The position numbers and the translations under genes are program-made. The notes beneath the pieces were generated by a model, which made no database searches, was not told the DNA's origin, and saw nothing but the letters and a program-made list of their open reading frames with translations. Shown here piece after piece: positions 47,806-56,314 of a DNA stretch of 64,000 nucleotides. The DNA is taken from contig NZ_CP024081.1 in the NCBI RefSeq assembly GCF_003033885.1, positions 3,658,554 to 3,722,553 of the forward strand, read 5' to 3'. The first letter of the stretch is position 1. Each line of letters begins with the position of its first letter. The DNA comes from Pseudomonas rhizophila (GTDB taxonomy: Bacteria > Pseudomonadota > Gammaproteobacteria > Pseudomonadales > Pseudomonadaceae).

Positions 47806-49821
47806 ATGCAGAGCACGTTGATCTCAGTAGGCTGTAACCGCTTGCACAAGCGCGATGGCAGTGTGGTTGCCTTCGACGCGGACAAGATCCGCCAGGCGCT
47901 GATCGCCGCCGGCAAGGCCACCGGCGAATACGCTGAGGGGGAGGCTGAAGGGTTGCTGGAAGCGGTGCTGACGCGATTGGAAGGACAGACGCGCTTGAGC
48001 GTCGAGCAGATCCAGGACCGTGTCGAGCGAGTACTGATGGACGCCGGTTTCTTTCTGGCCATGCGTGCCTATATCGTCTACCGCGAGCAACATGGACGCC
48101 TGCGCCGGGATCGTCGCACCCTGGTGGAAGTCGCCACCTCGATGAACGAATACCTGGACCGCGAAGACTGGCGCGTGCAGGCCAATGCCAACCAGGGTTA
48201 CTCCCTCGGTGGGCTGATCCTCAACGTATCGGGCAAGGTCACCGCCAACTATTGGCTCGACGAGGTCTACAGCCAGGCCATCGGCCAAGCGCACCGCGAG
48301 GCCGACCTGCATATCCACGACCTGGACATGCTCGCCGGTTACTGCGCCGGCTGGTCGCTGCGCACGCTGCTGCACGAAGGCCTCAATGGGGTGCCGGGAC
48401 GGGTTGAGGCCGGGCCGCCCAAACATTTGAGCAGCGCCTTGGGGCAGATGGTGAATTTCCTCGGCACGCTGCAAAACGAATGGGCCGGTGCCCAGGCGTT
48501 CAGCTCGTTCGACACCTACCTGGCGCCGTATGTGCGCAAGGACAGACTCAGCTATGACGAGGTCCGCCAGTCGTTGCAGGAGTTCATCTACAACCTCAAC
48601 GTCCCGTCACGCTGGGGTACGCAAACACCTTTTACCAACCTTACGTTCGACTGGGTCTGCCCGGAGGATCTGCGCGAACAGATTCCGGTGATCGGTGGCG
48701 AGGAGATGCCGTTCGCCTACGGTGATCTGCAAGTGGAAATGGAATTGATCAATCGCGCCTACATCGAGGTGATGCAGGCCGGTGATGCAAAGGGCCGGGT
48801 GTTCACTTTCCCGATCCCGACCTACAACATCACCCATGACTTCCCATGGGACAGCGAGAACGCCGACCGCTTGTTCGAGATGACCGCCCGCTACGGTCTG
48901 CCGTATTTCCAGAACTTCCTCAACTCGGACATGCAACCCAACCAGGTGCGCTCGATGTGCTGCCGCCTGCAACTGGATGTGCGCGAGTTGCTCAAGCGCG
49001 GAGGAGGCCTGTTCGGCTCGGCGGAACAGACCGGCTCACTAGGTGTGGTGACGATCAACTGCGCACGCCTGGGCTACCTGTACAAAGGCGATACCAGCGC
49101 ATTGCTGCAACGCATCGATACGCTGATGGAACTGGCGAAGGAGAGCCTGGAGGTCAAGCGCAAGGTCATCCAGCACCACATGGACGCCGGGCTGTACCCG
49201 TACACCAAGCGCTACCTGGGCACCCTGCGTAATCACTTCTCCACCATCGGCGTGAACGGCCTGCACGAAATGCTGCGCAATTTCACCGATGACCAGCAAG
49301 GCCTGCATACCGAGCAAGGCCGGGCATTCGCCCTGAAACTGCTGGATCACGTGCGCGCCACGCTGCTGCGCTTTCAGGAAGAAACCGGCCACCTCTACAA
49401 CCTGGAAGCCACCCCTGCCGAGGGCACCACCTACCGTTTCGCCAAGGAAGACCTCAAGCGTTACCCCGATATCTTGCAGGCCGGCAGCCCGATCGCCCCG
49501 TATTACACCAACTCGTCGCAGTTGCCGGTGGGCTTCACCGACGATCCGTTCGAAGCCTTGGAGCTGCAAGACGAACTGCAATGCAAATACACCGGCGGCA
49601 CCGTGCTGCACCTGTACATGGCCGAGCAGATTTCCTCCACACAGGCCTGCAAGCAGCTGGTGCGCAAGGCCCTGGGACGCTTCCGGCTGCCGTACCTGAC
49701 CATCACGCCGACGTTTTCCATCTGCCCGGTCCACGGCTACCTGGCCGGCGAACATGAGTTTTGCCCCAAATGCGACGAGGCCTTGCTGTTGCAACAGCAG
49801 TTGGCAGGCAGCGTTCACTGA
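47806..49821 (+). CDS. nrdD: Anaerobic (class III) ribonucleoside-triphosphate reductase, large part
   Basis: A 671-residue protein. An ATP-cone lies in the first 100 residues (GCNRLHKRDGSVVAFDADKI), then the ten-stranded barrel of NrdD. The C-terminus ends in a zinc-ribbon (CPVHGYLAGEHEFCPKC) and stops. The glycyl-radical loop that normally follows the zinc site is absent here and is found in the next small gene. GGAG precedes the ATG. Expression fits ANR control. Confidence 0.95.
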   Translation: MQSTLISVGCNRLHKRDGSVVAFDADKIRQALIAAGKATGEYAEGEAEGLLEAVLTRLEGQTRLSVEQIQDRVERVLMDAGFFLAMRAYIVYREQHGRLRRDRRTLVEVATSMNEYLDREDWRVQANANQGYSLGGLILNVSGKVTANYWLDEVYSQAIGQAHREADLHIHDLDMLAGYCAGWSLRTLLHEGLNGVPGRVEAGPPKHLSSALGQMVNFLGTLQNEWAGAQAFSSFDTYLAPYVRKDRLSYDEVRQSLQEFIYNLNVPSRWGTQTPFTNLTFDWVCPEDLREQIPVIGGEEMPFAYGDLQVEMELINRAYIEVMQAGDAKGRVFTFPIPTYNITHDFPWDSENADRLFEMTARYGLPYFQNFLNSDMQPNQVRSMCCRLQLDVRELLKRGGGLFGSAEQTGSLGVVTINCARLGYLYKGDTSALLQRIDTLMELAKESLEVKRKVIQHHMDAGLYPYTKRYLGTLRNHFSTIGVNGLHEMLRNFTDDQQGLHTEQGRAFALKLLDHVRATLLRFQEETGHLYNLEATPAEGTTYRFAKEDLKRYPDILQAGSPIAPYYTNSSQLPVGFTDDPFEALELQDELQCKYTGGTVLHLYMAEQISSTQACKQLVRKALGRFRLPYLTITPTFSICPVHGYLAGEHEFCPKCDEALLLQQQLAGSVH

Positions 49822-49852
49822 TCCGATCCATCGACCGCAAGGAGCTTCATCC

Positions 49853-50014
49853 ATGAACGCATCACAATCTCTTCCGCAGGCACAGCGTCAACGTTGCGAA
49901 GTCTGGACCCGCGTGATGGGTTATCACCGTCCGGTGGCGGCCTTCAACCCCGGCAAACAGTCCGAGCATCGCGAACGGGTTCACTTCACTGAAAGCGCGG
50001 CCGGGCGTCCATGA
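49853..50014 (+). CDS. Glycyl-radical domain of NrdD as a separate 53-residue protein
   Basis: A small protein, with AAGGAG eight bases before the ATG. The translation includes CEVWTRVMGYHRPV and FNPGKQSEHRERVHF, which match the glycyl-radical loop and tail of class III NrdD (compare the RVCGY motif of E. coli NrdD). The large NrdD ends just before this point and is in a different frame with its own stop 31 bases upstream. So the radical glycine appears to be carried on this separate chain, much as YfiD/GrcA carries one for Pfl. The stop overlaps nrdG (ATGA). Confidence 0.88.
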   Translation: MNASQSLPQAQRQRCEVWTRVMGYHRPVAAFNPGKQSEHRERVHFTESAAGRP

Positions 50015-50706
50015 GTCGAGCGCTACGGGTTGGGGGCATGGTGCCCCTGACCACCCTCGATTATCCGGGCCAACTGGCTTGCGTACTGTTTTGCCAGGGC
50101 TGCGCCTGGCGTTGTCGTTATTGCCACAACCCGCAACTGATCCCGCCGCGCGGCAGCGAAGAGGTGGATTGGTGTCGGGTGTTGGCATTTTTGCAACGTC
50201 GCCAGGATCTGCTTGACGCCGTGGTGTTCAGTGGTGGTGAGCCGACCCTGCAGGACGGCCTGGCGCCAGCCATGGAGCAAGTGCGGCAGATGGGTTTTCG
50301 CATCGGCCTGCACAGCGCCGGCATCAAACCGGCGGCCTTCGCCAAAGTGGTCGGGCAAGCCGACTGGGTTGGCTTCGACATCAAGGCCTTGCCCGAAGAC
50401 GCCCTGGACGTGACTCGGGTTCATGGCAGCGGTGCCGCCAACTGGCGCAGCCTCGACTATCTGCTGGCCAGCGGCGTGGATTATGAATGCCGGACCACCG
50501 TGCATTGGCATTTGTTCGATCCCGAACGGTTGTTGACCCTGGCTCGCCGCCTGAGCGAGCAGGGCGTCACGCGTTTCGCTGTGCAACTGGTGCGCACGGC
50601 CCGGATGCTCGACCCCCATCTTTCCAGTGTTTCGGCACAGGCCTTGCAGCCGGAGTTGTGGGCCGCCATGCGCGAGTTGTTTCCCTCGTTCGTTTTACGC
50701 AGTTGA
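50011..50706 (+). CDS. nrdG: NrdG-type anaerobic reductase activating enzyme
   Basis: A 231-residue radical SAM activase with CQGCAWRCRYCHNP (CxxxCxxC after an initial Cys) that generates the glycyl radical on NrdD. The ATG overlaps the small glycyl-domain gene. A terminator follows. Confidence 0.94.
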   Translation: MSRALRVGGMVPLTTLDYPGQLACVLFCQGCAWRCRYCHNPQLIPPRGSEEVDWCRVLAFLQRRQDLLDAVVFSGGEPTLQDGLAPAMEQVRQMGFRIGLHSAGIKPAAFAKVVGQADWVGFDIKALPEDALDVTRVHGSGAANWRSLDYLLASGVDYECRTTVHWHLFDPERLLTLARRLSEQGVTRFAVQLVRTARMLDPHLSSVSAQALQPELWAAMRELFPSFVLRS

Positions 50707-50731
50707 CCGTCCCCGGGGATGAACGACCGAC

Positions 50732-50766
50732 AGCGGTTCGGGATCGCCGGGCCGCTCTTTTTTATG
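50732..50766 (+). terminator. Intrinsic terminator after nrdG
   Basis: AGCGG (50732-50736) pairs with CCGCT (50752-50756) across a GC-rich loop and is followed by CTTTTTTAT. It ends the nrd operon before the chemoreceptor gene. Confidence 0.65.
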
Positions 50767-50829
50767 GCTTTTTTTATGGTTTTCAAATGCGCTGCCAATC
50801 GGCAGGTAGTTGAACAGGGAGCATTTGAT

Positions 50830-52452
50830 ATGACCAGACTCACCACTGCCCACCGTATCGTGATCGGTTTTGCCATCGCGCCACTGGCGTTGATCGCCCT
50901 GGCGTTATACGCCTTGAACGACCTGGCCACGCTGCGCGACCAGACGGTGCAAATCGTCAGACAGGATTGGCCGAAGATCGACCCGATCATGGTGATCGCC
51001 ACGGGTGTGCGCGATAACGCCAGGAACACCCGGGACCTGTTGATCGACAAGAACAACGCGCAGGTCCAGCAATCGATCGACATGACCCGGCAACGTATTA
51101 CCCAGGCCTTTACCACGCTGGAGCCGCTGTTCGACCAGCCGGAAGGCAAAGCGGCGTATGCGGCACTGAAGAAGCACCGTGAGGCGTACGTGGCCGCGTT
51201 CGTTCAGGTGCAGGCGTTGATTCGCCAGGGAGCCACGGACGACGCGATGACGCAACTCAAGCAGGGCGTGATGCCGGCCGAGCTTGAGGTCTACAAAAGC
51301 CTGGAAGGGCTGATGGCGATGCAGGGCCGGTTGTTTGTCGAGCGTGAACAGCTGGCCCAGGCGCGCTACAGCGACGCGCGGCGCAACATGCTGACACTGG
51401 TGCTGGCCTGCCTGGCCCTGGTCAGTACCGTTGCGGTCCTGGTGACCCGCAGCGTGACCCGTCCGCTGGGTGGCGAGCCCGATGATGCGGCGCGGGTGCT
51501 GAGCCAGATTGCCCAAGGCGACTTGACGATCCGCGTGCCGCTGGACGCCGGGAGTGCAAACGACAGCGTAATGAGCAACATGCATGACATGCAGCAGAGC
51601 CTCAACAGCATGGTCCGGCACATTGCGGCTTCGGTGGATCGGGTGGCCAGTTCCTCCGAAGAGCTGAGTGCGGTGAGCAGTCAGACCAACAGCACCCTGG
51701 AACTGCAAGGCCAGGAAATCGAACAGGCCGCGGCGGCCGTGAACCAGATGACGGCGGCGGTGGACGAAGTGGCGCGCAATGCGGTGAGTACCAGCGAAGC
51801 CTCGCGGATTTCCGAGCAAACCGCCCAGCGCGGTCGTGAGCAGGTTCAGGAGACCGTTGCTTCGATCAGCGCATTGGCGCTTGGGGTGACGGACTCTTCG
51901 GGACGCATCCAGCAGTTGGCAGGCAGGGTCGAGCACATCAGTTCGGTGTTGGACGTGATCCGCGGCATTGCCGATCAAACCAATCTGCTGGCCTTGAACG
52001 CCGCCATTGAAGCAGCCCGCGCTGGCGATGCCGGGCGTGGTTTTGCCGTGGTGGCCGACGAAGTCCGGGCACTGGCCCATCGCACCCAGGATTCGACTCG
52101 GGAAATCGAGGAGATGATCGGCAACATCCGCCAGGACAGCGAGCACGCCGTGACCGCCATGCAAAGCAACAGCGAACTGGTGCAGACCACTTTGCAAGTG
52201 GCCCGCCGCTCCGGCGATGCCCTGGATGAAATCGCCCGTTCGATCTCGCAGATCAACGAGCGCAATCTGATGATCGCCAGCGCCACCGAAGAACAGGCGC
52301 TGGTAGCCCGAGAAGTGGACCGTAACCTGGTGGGTATTCGCAACCTGTCCGAACAGGTATTGCTCGGGGCCCGGCATACTGATACCGCCGGTCAGGACCT
52401 GGCGCAGATGGCCGGCTCACTGCATGAGACCGTTGCGCGGTTCAAGGTCTAG
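50830..52452 (+). CDS. Methyl-accepting chemotaxis protein
   Basis: A 540-residue receptor. One membrane helix near residues 9-30, a four-helix-bundle periplasmic domain, a second helix about residues 185-205 (LTLVLACLALVSTVAVLV), HAMP, then the signalling domain with IADQTNLLALNAAIEAARAGDAGRGFAVVADEVR. The ATG at 50830 has GGGAG; the frame opens at 50719 but that part crosses the terminator. The ligand is not readable from sequence. Confidence 0.92.
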   Translation: MTRLTTAHRIVIGFAIAPLALIALALYALNDLATLRDQTVQIVRQDWPKIDPIMVIATGVRDNARNTRDLLIDKNNAQVQQSIDMTRQRITQAFTTLEPLFDQPEGKAAYAALKKHREAYVAAFVQVQALIRQGATDDAMTQLKQGVMPAELEVYKSLEGLMAMQGRLFVEREQLAQARYSDARRNMLTLVLACLALVSTVAVLVTRSVTRPLGGEPDDAARVLSQIAQGDLTIRVPLDAGSANDSVMSNMHDMQQSLNSMVRHIAASVDRVASSSEELSAVSSQTNSTLELQGQEIEQAAAAVNQMTAAVDEVARNAVSTSEASRISEQTAQRGREQVQETVASISALALGVTDSSGRIQQLAGRVEHISSVLDVIRGIADQTNLLALNAAIEAARAGDAGRGFAVVADEVRALAHRTQDSTREIEEMIGNIRQDSEHAVTAMQSNSELVQTTLQVARRSGDALDEIARSISQINERNLMIASATEEQALVAREVDRNLVGIRNLSEQVLLGARHTDTAGQDLAQMAGSLHETVARFKV

Positions 52453-52493
52453 GCCAGCCCCGCGTCAGCTGTTGTGAACCACACAAATCCACC

Positions 52494-52645
52494 GTGGGAG
52501 CAAAGCTTGCTCGCGAGGCGTCTGCACAGCCAACACCGCTCAAACTGACCCACCGCGATCGCGAGCAAGCTTTGCTCCCACAGGGTTTTGCGTCGTTCCA
52601 AGGTATCGTGAACGTTAGCGATCCGCTGTGGGAGCAACGCTTGCA
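52494..52645. repeat. REPIN plus a third degenerate REP unit
   Basis: Type A pair at 52494-52584 (GTGGGAGCAAAGCTTGCTCGCGA and complement), with a third unit at about 52627-52645 (TGTGGGAGCAACGCTTGCAC). It lies between convergent genes, filling the 200-base gap. Confidence 0.9.
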
Positions 52646-52653
52646 CTGCGTGT

Positions 52654-54009
52654 TCACCATCCCCAGAACTGCAACCACCAGCCATAACCCACCAGGCCAT
52701 TGGCCAATACCAGGCAGGCCATTGCGAGGGGCCGGCGGGTTGCATGTTCCAGGCGCTTGTAGCCCAGCCACAGACTCCAGGCGATTGCCGCGACCAGCAG
52801 CGCGGCCCGAGCCGGTTGTACCCAGTCGAGCAACAACCCTTCATAGCGCAGCAGTTTGACGGTGGTGGCCGACAAGCCGAGGAACAACCCTGCACCGCCG
52901 AGGGGCGTCAGGGTGATGGCCAAGGGCCAATACTGTGCAGGATCGCCCGAGAGTCTTGCCGCCAGGCGCATCAACAGCAGCAGCGACGTGCCCAACAGCA
53001 AGGCACTCATGCCCAGATAAGCGACGATGCAAAAGCCATCTAGCCAACTGAAGCTGTCATTAAGCTGCGGATAGTGGGTCAGCAACCACCAAGGGGCGTT
53101 GTCTTGCAACGGCCAGAACAGCTCATGGGCGACCAGCCATTGGGCCAGGCTCTGCTTCATGGCAATGAACCAGGGGCTGACGGTCCACTGAAAAGCCCCC
53201 ATGGCCAGGCCAATGACGCCGAACAACAACAAGCGCGCGTCCCAAGGCGAAAGGGTGGTTGCGCTCGAGTGAAGGATTTCCTCGTTACTGGAACGGGCTA
53301 TCAGGCGTACCGCATCGCGCTGGCCGCTGCAGCGACCACAGGCGTGGCAATCGGCGGCACCGCGCATCCGGCGAATGTCCAGCAATGGCGCGCAGTTGGG
53401 AGGCGGTCGGCGCGGCGCGGGGTTTTCCAGCCAGCGTTGCTCGTCCACCTGGAAGTGCACCGGTGCCAGGCGAGCAAGCAGGGCGAAGACGCCACTGACT
53501 GGACACAGGTAGCGGCACCACACTCGCTTGCCTCGGGCGAACAGCAGGCCAACGATCACCGCTGCGACCGTCGAGCCCCCCAGGATCAACAGCGCCGCCT
53601 GGGCATAGTCATAGACGCTGATCAACTGCCCATAGATCGTGGTCAGGCAGAACGCCAGGGTCGGCCAGCCGGCCCAGCGCACCCCGCGTGGCACGCCCAG
53701 GCCTTTGCCATACTGGCTGGCCCATTCACTCAAGGCACCTTCAGGACACAGCACGCCACACCAGAGTCGACCGAACAGCACAATCGACAGCAACACGAAA
53801 GGCCACCAGATGCCCCAGAACAGAAACTGCGCCAGCAGCGTGAGGTTGTCCAACAGCCGAGCCTGACTGCTGGGCAATGGCAACAGCGCCGGCACCACCA
53901 GCAGCACCGCATAGAACAGCACCACCGCCCACTGCACGGCGCGAATGGTTGCGCCGTGGCGCCGCATGCCGTCGCCCAGGCGTTGCAGCCAGAGGTTCAA
54001 GTCGGACAT
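52654..54009 (-). CDS. FtrD-like polyferredoxin membrane protein
   Basis: A 451-residue membrane protein with NapH-type motifs CGVLCPEGALSE and CRYLCPVSGVF, then a CxxCxxC-type site (CHACGRCS), between several helices. In the FtrABCD systems of Bordetella and Brucella this is FtrD, which accepts electrons from iron oxidation. The ATG overlaps the permease gene by 13 bases. Confidence 0.88.
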   Translation of the reverse strand: MSDLNLWLQRLGDGMRRHGATIRAVQWAVVLFYAVLLVVPALLPLPSSQARLLDNLTLLAQFLFWGIWWPFVLLSIVLFGRLWCGVLCPEGALSEWASQYGKGLGVPRGVRWAGWPTLAFCLTTIYGQLISVYDYAQAALLILGGSTVAAVIVGLLFARGKRVWCRYLCPVSGVFALLARLAPVHFQVDEQRWLENPAPRRPPPNCAPLLDIRRMRGAADCHACGRCSGQRDAVRLIARSSNEEILHSSATTLSPWDARLLLFGVIGLAMGAFQWTVSPWFIAMKQSLAQWLVAHELFWPLQDNAPWWLLTHYPQLNDSFSWLDGFCIVAYLGMSALLLGTSLLLLMRLAARLSGDPAQYWPLAITLTPLGGAGLFLGLSATTVKLLRYEGLLLDWVQPARAALLVAAIAWSLWLGYKRLEHATRRPLAMACLVLANGLVGYGWWLQFWGW

Positions 54010-54851
54010 GGCAGCGTTTGCGCTTTGCGTGGCCGCAGCCAGCCGGCAACCCCCAGCCAATAGCCGAGCCACACCAGCAAGGTCATGGCACTGGGACTGG
54101 CTCGATAGCCGGTGAAATCCGCCAGGAAACCACCCAGGCCGTGACCGTCATTCAATACCGCGCTGCTGTCCCAGAGCGCGTCGCCGATGCCTTGGTAGAC
54201 CACTTCGGGCCAGTCCATCGCCAGCAACTGACCGCTGATCCGCTCAATGCCGCTGACCAGCAGCGCTGCCCCCAATAACAACAGAATGGTTTCGCTGATG
54301 GCAAAGAAACGCGGCCATGAGATGAACCGTCGACTGCCGTGCAGCAAGACGATGGTCAGCAGCGCCAGCAGCAGGCCGGCCACCGCGCCCACGGCGAACA
54401 AGCCCAGTGGCGCCCCTTGCAGACGCGCCCCGGCGCCATACAGGAAGACCACGGTTTCACTGCCTTCGCGGCTGACGGCCAGCAGCGCCAACACCATCAG
54501 CCCCCATCCACCTTGGCGGCTGAAACGATGGTCGGCGTGACGCACCAGATCCTGTTTCAACGTCCCGGCGTTTCGGTGCATCCAACCGACCATTTGCACG
54601 ATCAGCAGACTGGCGACCAGCGCCAACGCCGCCTGGAACCATTCATTGGCCGCGCCGCTCATGGCTTCGCCGGCCAACAGAATCAGACCGGCCAAGATGC
54701 CCGACAACAGCAAACCCAGCGCCACGCCAGCCCACACGAACTGCAACAAGCGACCGGCCTGTTGCTGCCGGCTGACCCAGGCCTGGAGTATGCCGATTAC
54801 CAACAGCGCCTCGACGCTTTCGCGCCAGACAATAAACATGGATTGAGTCAT
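53997..54851 (-). CDS. FtrC-like FTR1-family iron permease
   Basis: A 284-residue permease with two REXXE iron-binding motifs (RESVE at about residues 9-13 and REGSE later) and seven or so helices. Oxidised iron enters through this permease. The ATG at 54851 follows AGGAGGTG. Part of the four-gene ftrABCD set. Confidence 0.93.
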   Translation of the reverse strand: MTQSMFIVWRESVEALLVIGILQAWVSRQQQAGRLLQFVWAGVALGLLLSGILAGLILLAGEAMSGAANEWFQAALALVASLLIVQMVGWMHRNAGTLKQDLVRHADHRFSRQGGWGLMVLALLAVSREGSETVVFLYGAGARLQGAPLGLFAVGAVAGLLLALLTIVLLHGSRRFISWPRFFAISETILLLLGAALLVSGIERISGQLLAMDWPEVVYQGIGDALWDSSAVLNDGHGLGGFLADFTGYRASPSAMTLLVWLGYWLGVAGWLRPRKAQTLPCPT

Positions 54852-54873
54852 GCAAACACCTCCTGTTCGCCGA

Positions 54874-55224
54874 CTACTGGGCGAGGATGCCGCCCTCGGG
54901 CAGTTGCGGGTTGAATTCATCGAAAAACGGATAGTGCCCGGGGCGCAGCGGGTGAATGACGACAAACGTGGTAACGCCGGGCGACAGGACCTTTTCCACC
55001 CGCAGGGGCGTGCTCTCGAATTCCGCCGGACCCTGGCCGACGTTTTTCAGCACGATCTTGAAGCGCTGCCCGGCCGGTACTTCCAGCAGCGGCGGGGTGA
55101 AATGGCCGTCGCGCATGCTCAACTCGTAAGTAAGCAGTTGGGCATGGGCGATTGAAGGCAACAGCAAGCCGGCCAGCACCCACCCGGCCAGCTGTCGCGC
55201 TGTTCGGCTCGTTGAACGACGCAT
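54874..55224 (-). CDS. FtrB-like cupredoxin
   Basis: A 116-residue exported cupredoxin-like protein (signal peptide ending SIAHAQ), thought to oxidise Fe(II) for the permease. ATG at 55224; an alternative TTG at 55230 overlaps the ftrA stop. Confidence 0.85.
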   Translation of the reverse strand: MRRSTSRTARQLAGWVLAGLLLPSIAHAQLLTYELSMRDGHFTPPLLEVPAGQRFKIVLKNVGQGPAEFESTPLRVEKVLSPGVTTFVVIHPLRPGHYPFFDEFNPQLPEGGILAQ

Positions 55225-55226
55225 CT

Positions 55227-55757
55227 TCAATACCCGCCTTTTTTGCCAATCCCGGCGTAGACGAATTCGTAATGCAGTTCACAGCGCTCGAACCACGGTG
55301 CCACGCCGGTTTCCTTGTCGGTATGACGGCCGAGGGAGCCATGGCCGCCGGGCGGCAGGACGGTGAAGGTCAATTGGTATTTGCCGGGGCCCAGCAGCTT
55401 GACGTTGTCGCCATAGTGCGGCCCGTCATTGGCCACCATGGCGTGGAAGTCGCCCTTGAGCGGGGTGTCGTTGCCTTGTTTTTTCAGTTGGAACGACACG
55501 TTGAGGTAGGGCACGAAGCTGCCCTCCTGGAAACCTTGCTGGTTGTCGGCCGTGGCCCTGATATCGGCCTCCAGGTGAACGTCAGACTCGGCGGTTGGGC
55601 GCATCATGCCGGCCGGGGCCATTTCGATCGGTTGCAGGTACACTGCGCCGACCTCCAGGCCCGGGCACATTTGCGGTTCGCCAATGGGGTATTCCTTGGC
55701 CTGGGACAGAGGGGCGAGAAACAGCAGGGCGAGAGGCAGCGGAGCGAGGGTACGCAT
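55227..55757 (-). CDS. FtrA-like P19/Tp34 periplasmic iron-binding protein
   Basis: A 176-residue exported protein of the P19/Tp34 family (signal peptide ending SQAKEYPIGEPQ) with methionines and histidines for metal binding (EMAPAGMMRPTAESDVHLEADI, GDFHAMVANDGPHYGDN). It captures ferrous iron and passes it to FtrB/FtrC. First gene of the operon, with a possible Fur box upstream. Confidence 0.92.
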   Translation of the reverse strand: MRTLAPLPLALLFLAPLSQAKEYPIGEPQMCPGLEVGAVYLQPIEMAPAGMMRPTAESDVHLEADIRATADNQQGFQEGSFVPYLNVSFQLKKQGNDTPLKGDFHAMVANDGPHYGDNVKLLGPGKYQLTFTVLPPGGHGSLGRHTDKETGVAPWFERCELHYEFVYAGIGKKGGY

Positions 55758-55810
55758 GGGAAGACTTCCTGAGGACTAAGGGATGGCCGAGTCTAGGAAG
55801 CTTTGCTGCG

Positions 55811-55829
55811 AATAATAATGATTCTTGTC
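55811..55829 (-). promoter_or_regulatory. Possible Fur box of ftrABCD
   Basis: AATAATAATGATTCTTGTC resembles the NATWAT repeats of Fur sites and lies 54 bases upstream of ftrA. The match is partial. Confidence 0.4.
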
Positions 55830-55884
55830 AATTTTCGGGGCATTTAACCCGCCAGGAACGCCGATACCGTCATGCCGGTGGTTC

Positions 55885-55898
55885 TTGATCGATATCAA
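55885..55898 (+). promoter_or_regulatory. ANR/DNR box of the DUF3079 gene
   Basis: TTGAT-CGAT-ATCAA is a perfect palindrome (embedded in a longer CTTGATCGATATCAAG). TAGGGT near 55921 could serve as -10. The centre lies 67 bases before the ATG at 55959. Confidence 0.88.
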
Positions 55899-55958
55899 GG
55901 GCACTTCGGCCCTGACACGCTAGGGTACAGGCACACCCATCGGCTATACGGGGGCGTC

Positions 55959-56186
55959 ATGGCAAAGCCTTTTCCAATCAGTCCGAAACATCCCGAGCGC
56001 ATTTGCTGGGGCTGCGACCGCTATTGCCCGGCCAGTGCCCTGGCGTGTGGCAACGGCGCGGATCGAACCATGCACCCGGCCGAAATGATCGGGGAGGATT
56101 GGTACCTGCATGGTGATTGGGGGGTGGAGTTGGTGGACATTAGCGCCAAGGTCATCGATCCAAGCGCCACTCACCCGAAGGAATGA
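55959..56186 (+). CDS. DUF3079 small cysteine-rich protein
   Basis: A 75-residue protein with cysteines at 16, 19, 23 and 30 (CWGCDRYC and ALACG), a pattern able to bind zinc or an iron-sulfur cluster. The family is DUF3079. The ATG at 55959 is chosen from length and position; the ribosome site is weak. The perfect ANR box upstream suggests anaerobic or NO-linked expression. Function unknown. Confidence 0.85.
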   Translation: MAKPFPISPKHPERICWGCDRYCPASALACGNGADRTMHPAEMIGEDWYLHGDWGVELVDISAKVIDPSATHPKE

Positions 56187-56193
56187 AGTGAAC

Positions 56194-56286
56194 CTGTGGC
56201 GAGGGGATTTATCCCCGCTGGGCTGCGTAGCGGCCCCAAGATTTGCGGTCGCTGCGCAACCGAGCGGGGATAAATCCCCTCGCCAC
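56194..56286. repeat. REPIN type B
   Basis: Arms TGTGGCGAGGGGATTTATCC and complement with two inner stems (GCTGCGTAGCGGCC and GGTCGCTGCGCAACC regions), between convergent genes. Confidence 0.92.
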
Positions 56287-56314
56287 ATTAACGCCCATTT
56301 TCCCGGACAGGGGA

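Noticed and set aside
49819..49853. Frameshift or sequencing error splitting nrdD
   Set aside because: The small downstream gene has its own AAGGAG and ATG, and 31 bases separate it from the nrdD stop. The joined frame would not give a sensible linker, so a true split is more likely than an error.
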